Positions 34,401 to 42,784 of a stretch of DNA of 64,000 bases are shown piece after piece. The DNA comes from Phoenix dactylifera. Its lineage: Eukaryota; Streptophyta; Magnoliopsida; Arecales; Arecaceae. Under the pieces are notes generated by a model, which saw nothing but the letters and a program-made list of their open reading frames with translations, did not search any database and was not told where the DNA came from. Both the position numbers and the translations under genes were made by a program. The stretch lies in NCBI RefSeq assembly GCF_009389715.1, contig NC_052396.1:13973888-14037887 (forward strand), in the 5' to 3' direction. The number at the start of each line of letters is the position of its first letter. The first letter of the stretch is position 1.

Positions 34401-36095
34401 GGGCTCTTTAGGAGGCAATGAGTTCAGTATAATTTTCCGACCCTCGAACATAAAACTACACGAATTTGACCGACCATGAAGTGTGACGTCCCTATCGTAT
34501 AACCAAGGTCTTCCTAGAATGACTTGACCTACGTCCATCGGGAGGCAGTCGCACCAAATCTCGTCTTTGTAGGATAGGAATTGAATCGGGACAAGGCATC
34601 TTTCTGAAACTGAAATGGACGTCTTATCTACCCAGGCTACTTTATATGGATTAGGATGATGGGTAGATTTCAGGCCAAGGCGAGAAACAACTCCAGACGC
34701 AATGGCATTGATGCAACTCCCGCTATCAAATAAGATTTTGCATGTTTTACCATTGATCTTGATAAGTGTATAAAACAGGGAGGTTCTTCGCCAGTCTTGT
34801 TCGATCTTTGTTTGGGCTAGTGTGCACCTAACCACATGGAGCCTATGGTTTTGGTCATTCCTATCAGTGGGCTCATTTTGGTATTCAGTCTGAACAAACT
34901 CTAACCCAGTCTTTTCGTCTCCAAAGTCATCTATAAAATCCTCAATATTTGGTTCATAGACTTCTTCGACACATTCAGTATCCTGGGTTCCTGCTTCCAA
35001 TTCAGTCATTAAATAGGTCTTGGCGTTATATTGGGACGCAATATGGCCAAACTTTTGGCACCTGAAACACTGGGTTTGGTTTCTTAAAGGCGGGTTGGAC
35101 CCTAATATGCCTTTTCCTTTATCAGTTGATGTACTTTGAGCAGGCACCGGGAACGTCCTAGTCGGTGTTTGGCTAGAACCGGGCTGGGAAGGATGGTTGG
35201 AGAGTGGTCTGGGTTGTGGAAGATGGCTTTGATTAGGTCGGGCTCCTGGGGGTAAGAACCGAGAGTCGGTACGTCTCACCACAGGGACTCGTAAAAAACT
35301 ATCCACATCTTGAGCCAATTGGTATGCCTGGCCAAGGGTAGTAATCTCTCGGAGGATCAATTCTTTCTGGATCTCCTCGTGGAGTCCTGCTCGAAACCTA
35401 GAAAGAGTAACAGTCTCCTCTTCGATTACACCGCACCTCATGTGAAACTCCTCAAATCGTGCAATGTAATCGGCAACAGTTGAGGTTCCTTGAGTTAGTT
35501 TCTGCCACCTATCCATAAGACGTTGTCGGTAAGAGAATGGCAGATACTTCTTATTCAGTTTTTCTTTCATATCCTCCCAAGTGGTGATACGTGGAAGCCT
35601 TTGGGTCTCACGCCGATGTTCAACGTTATGCCAGTACCAGTGAGCTTGCCCAATAAGCTTCATTTTGGCAAACCGTACTCTTCTATCATCGGTCATATCG
35701 TACCACTCAAAATAATTATCCATGGCTGCTCTCCAATCAAGGTACACGCTCGGCTCTAATTGACCAGCAAATGTGGGGGCTTCTACTCGCACGATACGAA
35801 GTAGTCGCTCGTCAAGATCGCGCTGGTGATCAGGATGATGTTGGTTCCTAGGGGGATGGGGAAAAGCTACAGGTGGTGTGGTCAAACCAAACTCGGGATA
35901 AGCTGCGATTGGGGATGATGGTTCCGGAGTCCTAGAGTGTTGTACTAGAGCACGGATCTCACGTTTGAATTCGTCATGATCAGCTCGTATTGCAGCTAAT
36001 TGTTCCAGAATATCTTGTATAACTCTGGGGTCCATGGTGGATAAAGGGGTCTGAGAGTCAGTGAGGAGGTACTCTCTACCACTACGGGTGGGCAT
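31425..36095 (-). CDS. gag-pol: chromovirus gag-pol polyprotein
   Basis: A single 1,556-codon frame. Order: gag (about 1-340), zinc knuckle at about 345 (CFRCQKFGHIASQY), protease (LFDSGSCINAIAS, about 460), reverse transcriptase (about 650-860, with YFDDILIYS), RNase H (about 930-1060, FEVACDASG), integrase with HHCC (about 1130-1190) and the acidic triad in phrases VSMDFVLG, VSDRDVKF and TEVVNRSL, then a chromodomain start (EHILDEQVISTRRGSYQRYLVRWKGR). Two defects are visible: the last metal ligand of the CX2CX4HX4C knuckle is Tyr, and the frame stops at a TAG after ISRAEL while the tail typical of such elements is readable one frame over (LDPDLLEQ). It is otherwise intact. The ATG MPTRSGREYLL is the first in frame. 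Confidence 0.93.
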   Translation of the reverse strand: MPTRSGREYLLTDSQTPLSTMDPRVIQDILEQLAAIRADHDEFKREIRALVQHSRTPEPSSPIAAYPEFGLTTPPVAFPHPPRNQHHPDHQRDLDERLLRIVRVEAPTFAGQLEPSVYLDWRAAMDNYFEWYDMTDDRRVRFAKMKLIGQAHWYWHNVEHRRETQRLPRITTWEDMKEKLNKKYLPFSYRQRLMDRWQKLTQGTSTVADYIARFEEFHMRCGVIEEETVTLSRFRAGLHEEIQKELILREITTLGQAYQLAQDVDSFLRVPVVRRTDSRFLPPGARPNQSHLPQPRPLSNHPSQPGSSQTPTRTFPVPAQSTSTDKGKGILGSNPPLRNQTQCFRCQKFGHIASQYNAKTYLMTELEAGTQDTECVEEVYEPNIEDFIDDFGDEKTGLEFVQTEYQNEPTDRNDQNHRLHVVRCTLAQTKIEQDWRRTSLFYTLIKINGKTCKILFDSGSCINAIASGVVSRLGLKSTHHPNPYKVAWVDKTSISVSERCLVPIQFLSYKDEIWCDCLPMDVGQVILGRPWLYDRDVTLHGRSNSCSFMFEGRKIILNSLPPKEPGPEKKGATPQKDESLHIITSREVMKDIESHSSVFALVARVINVESNAEHPAAVVPLLEEFHSVFPTDLPEALPPMRDIQHVIDLIPGASLPNLPHHRLNPNEHTELKRQVDELVTRGYIRESLSPCAVPALLTPKKDGSWRMCVDSRAINKITVKYRFPIPRLDDLLDYMSGATVFSKIDLKSGYHQIRIRPGDEWKTAFKTKDGLYEWLVMPFGLTNAPSTFMRVMTQIFRPFLNKFVVVYFDDILIYSQTQELHLSHLRQVCEVLRKESFFANPKKCAFLTDHVIFLGFIVSSKGVSADPEKVSAIVDWPEPKILAEVRSFHGLATFYRRFIKNFSSIMSPITDCMKKGDFIWTKSASQAFKDIKHRMTEAPVLRLPDFTKVFEVACDASGVGIGGVLSQEGHPVAFFSEKLSDGRLRYSTYDKEFYAVVQTLRHYLLPQEFVLYSDHEVLKYLNSQKKLNLRHGRWIEFLQAYTFVLKHKAGVENKAADALSRRIFLLSMISTEVIGFERIREQYTTCPDFSNVYLTLRDGVEREHDDFFLHDDYLFRSDRLCIPRTSLRDFLVWEIHAGGLSGHFGRDKTIEMVERRFFWPSLKRDVAKIVAQCRTCQLAKQRKQNTGLYTPLPVPDCAWQDVSMDFVLGLPRTSTKHDSIFVVVDRFSKMAHFLPCSKTSDASRIAKLYFDEVVRLHGLPKSIVSDRDVKFMSYFWKTLWHMMGTKLKFSSAYHPQTDGQTEVVNRSLGSLLRCLVGEHTRTWDLVLPTAEFAYNSSVNRTIGMSPFDVVNGYKPRQPIDLIPMSHQHRVSESAQSFASHLHSLHQEISKLIHSNNLKYKSFADLHRRYKELNVGDSVMVRIRPERLPSGTFKKLQSRSAGPFKVLKKISSNAYVVDLPEDYGISATFNIEDLVPYKKSTFIPSDPFVDTSTVVDHPALAPASEPPPPQFHARREHIEHILDEQVISTRRGSYQRYLVRWKGRPESDVSWISRAEL

Positions 36096-38268
36096 ATAGG
36101 AACTACTCTAGTTGGTGATATGATATGCAATGCTACTAATGAACCCTAATTGTCCAAATGTAATGCAGGACAACCTACTGATGCAACCCACTAATGCAAC
36201 CTACTATGAATTCGGAAATCAGCAACTTTTCACAAAAATAACTTAAAATTAAATGTTACTAATTTGTACTTTGGTTATTTCAGAATTAAAGTAGAAAATT
36301 AGTCACTATAAGAAGTTAGGTTGCAAACACGTTTTACAGTCATTCAAAGTCTGAAAGTAATCTGATCTATGGATGTTGATGATGTCCTGACACTAAAGTG
36401 TGCTAATTTAATATTTAGATTTAATTGGTGGGTAGGATGGGTGTGGTGGAAAATGTTCTAGGTTTTGCAGTTTGACAAGAAAATAAGTTTCAAAATAGGG
36501 CTGTCATGCAAGAGAACTAGAACATATTTAGATAAGCAAGCCCAAAGGAGGAAGAACCTATTACCTGTGGTGAATGCAGTGGACCAGAATCGTCTGCTCG
36601 TGGAGTCTCGAACACGAAGTTGGCGCCGGGCAGAGTTAGCTGGAGTTTTGGACCTGTATCTACAACACAAGGCTTCATGGGCTGTTGAAATGGGCTGAAG
36701 AACACCCTGGCTTGGGCCTGAAACAGGGCCTGCGGCCAAGGGCCTTGGGCTGACGGACAGAATCAGGCCGTAGAGACGGACTGGGCTGGTGGCCTGCTGG
36801 ACAAGTGGCAACAGGGCCAGACGGGAGGGTTTGGTGGAAGGCGGGCCAAGGAAGCCCGCGATGGTGGCTTGGATGACTGCAACAGGGGGTGGGGAAAAAT
36901 GGAGTTAGGGGAAGGGGCTCGGTGCCTCTCGGCGAAAGGAGAAAACGGCAGGCGGCGGTCGGCAGTGGTAAGGAGGAGGGGCGGAGCTGCGGTGGCGTGC
37001 GACGGCGATGGAGAGGCGGTGAGCAGAGGGGCAGCGGCGAAGCAAGGAGGGTAGGATGCAGTGGTGGTGGCAATCGGGCGGTCGCGGGAGCGGCGGGGAC
37101 GACGACGGCAAGGCGGTGCAGCTCGGTGGGGAGGGAGAACACGAGAATCGGGCGATGGCGGATCTCGGCGGCGGCAAGAGGCGGCACGGGCGGAGACGGC
37201 GAAGACGGAGCGAGGCCGGCGGAGACGGCACGGACACAGGGGCGGCGCGGCTCGGTTGACGGAGGAGAGGGCGTCGGCAGCAGAGACGGCACGGCAGGGG
37301 GCGGCGGCAATGGCGTCGGCGGCGGAAACCCTAGGGTTTCCGTTCGAAAGAAACAGAGGTTAGTTTTTTTTTTTTTTTTTTGAACCTTAACGGGTTCGGG
37401 TTATCGGTTTCGGGTTTCGAATGAAACCCGCTCCGATAACTGTAAAACCGGCACGTGCAGATCACGTGATTTTTTTTTTTTTTTTGTTGGAGACCCGGGT
37501 TATCGGGTTGGGTAACGGGTTTAGAACTGACCCGTTACCGTAACTCCTTCTTCAACCTCCCGATCGATTCGGGAGGGCGTTCCGGCCGCTTCGGCGGTGG
37601 TTGCGGAGCGGTCGAACGGAACGGTGACAGTGGCTCCGTTGTCGGCGGCGACAGGCGGCGGCTGGTCGTGGTGGTGGCCGGGATTTCCTTGTGCACGGTG
37701 GTCGGCGGGTGCGTCGACAGGGCCGAGGGACAAGGTCGAGAACAGGTCGGCGACGCTCTTCCTCTTTCCGGCAGCGGGAGTCACATGTGGCCCTTCGACG
37801 CGCTCCGGTGTCCGTGGTCGACGTACGGCGTAATATTCGTGCGGCCACAGGAATCCGGGAATCCGTCGACGATCGGCCATACACCGGCTGCCGGTGGTTG
37901 CAGGTGGTGGGGCAACGGCGACGACGGAGGGATCAAGTCAGATGGACGCGAGGGGGAAATCCGGCGCAGGGACTGTGGCTCTTTCTTCTCTCTCGGCTGC
38001 AGACTTTTTTTTTTTTTTTTTTTTTTGCTGTTTGCCTGTGACGCTTGATCCCGGACGGCTACGGCTTAACTTCTGGGAGACCGCAAAAGAACCACCGGTG
38101 GTCTGGCGGTGGGTGGTAGAGGTGTTCACGGTGGTGACGGCTGGTGGGAAGGGCACGCAGACAGGGTTTCCCTTTGCCTCTGGTGAGAATCGAGAGAGAG
38201 AGAAGCTAGACCCCGGGCGTTGGCAGATAATCTGGCTCGTGGCTTTGGCAGCAGGGGCAAAGCCGACG
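36096..38268 (-). other. long GC-rich leader of the chromovirus
   Basis: 2.2 kb between primer site and gag ATG, unusually long for elements with 350-bp LTRs. It holds two very GC-rich blocks (about 36700-37340 and 37560-38200), three A-runs on the coding strand (T-runs at about 37364-37381, 37471-37483 and 38005-38026), telomere-box-like AAACCCTAGGGTTT (37325-37338) and CCCGAAACCCG words near 37390-37425. A 211-codon minus frame (36675-37310) rich in Pro, Ala and Ser is low complexity and is not called as a gene. Confidence 0.55.
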
Positions 38269-38280
38269 GCTCTGATACCA
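38269..38280 (-). promoter_or_regulatory. chromovirus primer binding site
   Basis: The minus strand reads TGGTATCAGAGC, complementary to initiator Met tRNA, 3 bp from the LTR end. Confidence 0.92.
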
Positions 38281-38283
38281 AGT

Positions 38284-38631
38284 TGATGCCGGACCAAGTT
38301 GTAAATGGAAGAAGGAGAAGAGGGGAAGAGAAGGAGGAAGAAGAAGAGAAGAAGGAGAAGGGAGGAGAAGAGAAGAAGAGGAAACGTGGGGAAAGAAATC
38401 TTTAATTCTTCATTAAAACCCTAATCAACATAAAGTTCCCTTTAAATAGGGCCCCATAAGAACAATTAAAATAAACCCCTTACATAAAATAATTCTCCAC
38501 AAATAAGCCCTAAAATGCAAATAAGCCCAGAATAAAATAAACCCCAAATAAATCCTAAAACACAAATAAACCCAGAAATAACAATAAGCAAATATGCAAA
38601 TAAAATGGGGACCTAGCTGATGTCCCCATCA
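38284..38631 (-). repeat. 5' LTR of chromovirus
   Basis: 348 bp, TGATGCCGG...CCCCATCA on the plus strand, nearly identical to 30992-31339. The short open frame crossing it on the plus strand is a GA-repeat artefact. Confidence 0.95.
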
Positions 38632-38636
38632 CAAAG

Positions 38637-38790
38637 TTTTTGTAGCATATGTCAGTCCTTCTGATGCAGCACATAATTCCACCATCAGCACCATAATATC
38701 AAGTACTCTGCCTTCACCTGCTACAATCAGCACACCACTAGCACTTCTAATGATGAAGCTCGCCTCACCAAAGCAGATTTATTCTAAACA
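38637..38790 (-). pseudogene. LINE RNase H remnant, upstream part
   Basis: On the minus strand an open stretch reads like the RNase H-like (RVT_3) domain at the end of plant LINEs: GEASFIIRSASGVLIVAGEG, then an ELCAASEGL phrase that corresponds to the usual AEL.A..EGL motif. It is cut by the chromovirus and continues at 30991-30900. Upstream reverse transcriptase was not seen. Confidence 0.5.
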
Positions 38791-40139
38791 TTATTATCGG
38801 AGTTGACCTTGAGGAAAAATGATTCCACCACTTTTAATGGATAAATATAGTGCAGCTCTTGGTGTAAGAGAGAGTTTATGATGCAAACTATGGAGGCTCT
38901 GTATGTAATCTAATCTTCAGCCTTTTCTAAAGGACAGATAATACCACCCAACCGGGCAATGATATAATAAGATAGGATTTTTCTCGCAAATTAAAATGTT
39001 GTTACATAAATGATAACCAATAATAAAATTTTACTGCATTTTTCACTAATAGACAGTTCGTGACAAGGTACTCATTGCCATTCAAAGATAAAAATGTCAA
39101 CAGAGAAAGATGCCTGAATATTTTATCCATCTCCAAACTGAATGGGATGGTTTTAGACAAAATTAAATCGGAATGGTTCCAGTGATGTATTTACAAACTA
39201 AAAACTATTCAGTTTCTTTTGTTATAATTTTTGTGATTTTTCGATCCGAAATTGAATTTGACACTAAATCCTAACCGAACCCGACGTCGAACCCAACACC
39301 AAACTCAAAACCAAATACACCCGATATTTAATACCTCATTATCTTTTATATTTAGTATAAATCCAAATTACTAATTCTCTAAGAATGGCCATCAGATAAT
39401 CCTAGCCCTCTATCCTACTTAATTTGGATCATCCATAGCCCCATTGCACAAACCAAGAAAGACGATTTTTGATTTTTTAGTTTTGGTTTCGGTTTTACAA
39501 TTTTTTAGGGAGAGTTATAATTTTTTATTTCAAAAATCAATCGATTTCAAAGGGCAGTAATTTCAATTTTCATTAACTATACCAAATCCACCCTTTTGAC
39601 ATCCCCATATGGCTACTGGAATATGTGAATGCTAACTAGCTGTTAAGAATATTTTGCTGTTTTGTTTGATTTTTTCTTAAAACTTTAATCTTCTTTCCAT
39701 TTCTTAACATTGTTTGTTGAGAAATTCTTGTTCAAATTCTTTGTTCTTATATTTACTAATTATTAAACAGTGTTTATTTATTTTTTAAATACTTTTAAGA
39801 TTTGTGAAAAGTTAAAGATTATATATTTATACAAAATAGATTTTTGGAAAAATGGACGAAAAAACTGTTAAATAGAAAATTACTCAACAAACATTTTAAA
39901 AATATTTTCATATTTTCCTTATTATAATTTAAAAATAAAAAAAGAAATTGCATGTGGCATTTTTTTTTTTCTTATCATGCCTCTCCATTCAATTTCTTCT
40001 TCGTCAAGTTATCTCTTGCATCCGTGAGGTCTTCCATTTTCTTTTCTAATCCCTTTCTTCTTCTTCTTCAAATTTCTCTCTTTTTTAAGAACTTTGTACT
40101 TGAGAATTCATAAAATCTAAAGAATTTTCTTACATGATA
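38791..40139. other. AT-rich intergenic DNA with one dispersed repeat
   Basis: No gene. The stretch 38886-39090 is about 75-80% like 45246-45440 (both start AACTATGG and share GTATGTAATCTAATCTTCAG). Class unknown; it may be the 3' end of the local LINE family. Confidence 0.5.
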
Positions 40140-40660
40140 GAGCTAGAAACTCTGTACTATGTATTAGTATTGATGAACCACATATTTTAAAAATTGTGTA
40201 TTGATTTATCTAGAGGTATGTATTAGTTTGCTAGATTATTAATTTACTTGGTGTATATCACCTAGCAATGTAGCGTATACTGATAAAAAGTATGTTCTGA
40301 AAACTGCATATCGATTTATTTAAAATTATGTATTAGATCATTGCTAGGTGTGTATCAAAAAAACTTGCAGCATATATCAGAAAGTCGTTGAGTATGTATC
40401 AGTTGGCCATATAATATATACTGATGAATATGCTATCCTGAAAACTATATATCGATTTATTTGGATGTGTGTATTGAGTTGCTATATGACTAATTTAGTA
40501 AGTATGTATTATCTGGTTGTATATTGTGTATTATGAACATCATATTCTGTAATCTATGTATCGATTTATCTAGAGATATGTATTGGCTTGTTATATCACT
40601 AATCTATTTGACATGTATACTCTAGTCATATAATATGTATTGATAAAAAATACTTTAAAA
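40140..40660. repeat. degenerate tandem repeat, period about 115-125 bp
   Basis: Four to five diverged units, each with a TGTATCGATTTATCTAGAG-like word (about 40196, 40305, 40446, 40556) followed by TATGTATT and, later, ACTGATGAA. No coding role seen. Confidence 0.6.
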
Positions 40661-40903
40661 ATAAAAAAAAATGATGGATTTTTTTTAAGATGATCACTAA
40701 AATAATATGATAAATGTGTCTGTCCCATATAATTTTTGTCCTTCCTTTTTTTAGTACAACGATGGATCGCACGCAACAAGTATGGGTGCAACAAACAAAA
40801 TCAGAAAAGAAAAGATAGTGCAAAGGATAAGGCACAGATGCGTGGTCTTTCTTGGTGAAGCCTCTAGAGTGGTGAGCCACGAAGCAAACCACTTAGTCAG
40901 CAT
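40661..40903 (-). pseudogene. LINE 3' end remnant, downstream part
   Basis: Minus-strand reading after the insertion point gives VCFVAHHSRGF, which fits the segment downstream of the RNase H EVNR.AD phrase in plant LINEs. It pairs with 41673-41930, separated by the solo LTR. Confidence 0.4.
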
Positions 40904-41672
40904 TGTTGGGTTATTCCTCCTATATTGGAGGAGACTTAGCCCGACAAATATAGGCTAAATTAATTAGTTTTAGCCTATTTGGTTGGACTTTTTTTGGCCC
41001 AAAACGTAAGGCCCATTAGGGCAACCTTTTATGTTGAGAAGGCAGGGTATGTGAGCCGTCTTCCACGAGTTAAAAAATAGAGCGAGGTAGGGGAGAAGAT
41101 GCAGAATTGATATTCAACGCACAGTCTTGATCAAACAACGATCGGGAGGCGATCCGTGGTCCGATCGAGCTGAAATTTTGGCAGCAAGCTCGCAACACGT
41201 GGTTCTTCAATCTGTACGGTGTGATCGCTATTTACAGTCTTCTATCATAGTCAGAGTTTTTAGAAACGTGGCTGCTGTTTATGTGAGATCTTCTCAATTT
41301 TTCTCTCTTATTATTGATGTTTGCTAAGAATATTGTTTTTGAGATTATGTGGTGATATATGTCTCTAGTTTTGGCTAGAGAGAACAGATTGTATACCCAT
41401 TATTTGTTGATAGTGGAAGATATTTGGGTGGATTACGGTCCCGTGGTTTTTACTCTCCACATTGGGAAGGTTTTTCTCATAAAATTTGGTGTTCCTTTTG
41501 TGTTTTTTGTTTTTTTGATCAGTTAAGTATTTGTGAACGCCTTGATATATATATTAGGTGGATTGGCTCTAGTTGTTTGTTTTATAACATGTTTATACAA
41601 GGTGGGAGAGTTGTTGATTCCGTTGTGTTTTAATTATCTTGTTTGTTGTTATCTCCCAATCCCAACAAGCAT
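40899..41672 (+). mobile_element. Copia-like solo LTR (764 bp) with TSD agcat
   Basis: The LTR at 40904-41667 reads TGTTGGGTTATT...CCCAATCCCAACA, with terminal inverted TGTTGGG/CCCAACA. agcat lies at 40899-40903 and 41668-41672. The ends and length fit Copia-type LTRs. There is no interior, so it is a recombination product. The short plus frames inside are not genes. Confidence 0.92.
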
Positions 41673-41930
41673 TTCTATTCACCTCCCTGTAGACAGTATG
41701 GTCTGATAGAAATCATACTCATCTAAGAGTCTGCGGATATCATGGAGTAGTAGCCTACAACCATCAGTGTGTTTCTAACTCTGAATCCACTCGATCACTA
41801 TAGCCGAATTTTTTTCGAAAAGGATGTAGTTCGCCCCCAGCATATGCCTCGTATAGATGATGCTCTTTTATATGGCTCTGAGTTTGACAACGATGATAAT
41901 TATATCGAAGATCTGTGATCCCTTATCGTT
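41673..41930 (-). pseudogene. LINE RNase H remnant, upstream part
   Basis: On the minus strand, LRAI..SIIYTRHMLGANYI, FEKNSAIVIEWI, then LLHDIRRLLDEYDFYQTI and (one frame over) REVNRNAD match the order of a LINE RNase H domain. Several stops and at least one frameshift show it is dead. It is the same domain, and the same family, as the remnant cut by the chromovirus. Confidence 0.55.
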
Positions 41931-42784
41931 GCATTATAGTCTCTGACAAGGAATCCTACACCCTCCACCTCCTCCCCTGCGATGCCGCGGTGGAGGCCCT
42001 CTGCTCCCATTCTTTAATCACACCGCACTGCAAAACGACAGGTTGCGTTGCTTCAAAACAATGCGGTATCATTCATCTCCTTCCGTCCTCGCCACGCACG
42101 GCACATGGTTTCTCCGTGTGCGGCCCCTCGAAGTTCGCGCCTTCACGGGACCGACTCCAAGACGGAAACGCAAGCCAACCGTGTCCATGTGAGCCGTCTC
42201 ACGATAAGCCACCGGCCCCCTGCCTTCGCAGAGAAAATCTTTAGCGAGACAAAGAAAATAGTGGGGCCCGCCCACCACCCTTCTCACGCCTTTGAGAGAC
42301 GCCCATCATCCTAGGTTCGTTCCAAAATCCAAAACCAATTTACTTCTCAAATGCACCCCATGTACCACCAATTTACTCCATGAACTTGCTAGACTTCTAT
42401 TTGGCTAGTCTTACATGGAGCCCATTGTGAAACAAATGGTAGGGAAAGGCTCAATGTAACGCTGTCCCTCTCATGCTCTTTCCGCACTCCTTCCTCTCTG
42501 GACCGCACTGCGATTGTATAAGAGCACAAGCAAAGCCTTCATCATTTGTTTCCATCACCAACACCACCATAGTTGCAAGCCCATTTAAATTCCTTCCTTT
42601 CCCTACCCCGTATCTCTCCTCACCATACACCCCATGGAGAGGTGAGAGAGAATAAAAGATAAAGGAAAGAAGAGGCCAGAGAGATCGGAGTTTAGGACAA
42701 GCTTGAAGCAATCCTTGAACTGCACATATTTTTCTCTCTTGCACCTCTCGATCTCCGTCCCCCTAGTCCATCCTTTTCACCAAG
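41931..42784 (+). promoter_or_regulatory. upstream region of the SKS gene
   Basis: Moderately GC-rich at 41970-42310 with short plus frames that lack domains. TATAAGA at about 42515-42521 is a candidate TATA box, leaving a leader of roughly 240 bp. I saw no other gene. Confidence 0.4.

Larger units (their letters stand above)
30992..38631 (-). mobile_element. complete chromovirus (Ty3/gypsy) retrotransposon, TSD caaag
   Basis: A 7,640-bp element between 348-bp LTRs at 30992-31339 and 38284-38631, with target duplication caaag at 30987-30991 and 38632-38636. The LTRs start TGATG and end CATCA on either strand and differ by one base in my reading (about 31148 T versus 38440 C). The primer site TGGTATCAGAGC is at 38269-38280 on the minus strand. 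One large polyprotein frame fills the left two thirds; a 2.2-kb leader fills the right. LTR size and a C-terminal chromodomain suggest a Reina- or Galadriel/CRM-like chromovirus; I cannot choose. Confidence 0.95.

Noticed and set aside
36675-37310. 211-codon Pro/Ala/Ser-rich minus frame upstream of gag-pol
   Set aside because: Low-complexity translation of the GC-rich leader; no domain. Kept only as a note on the leader.
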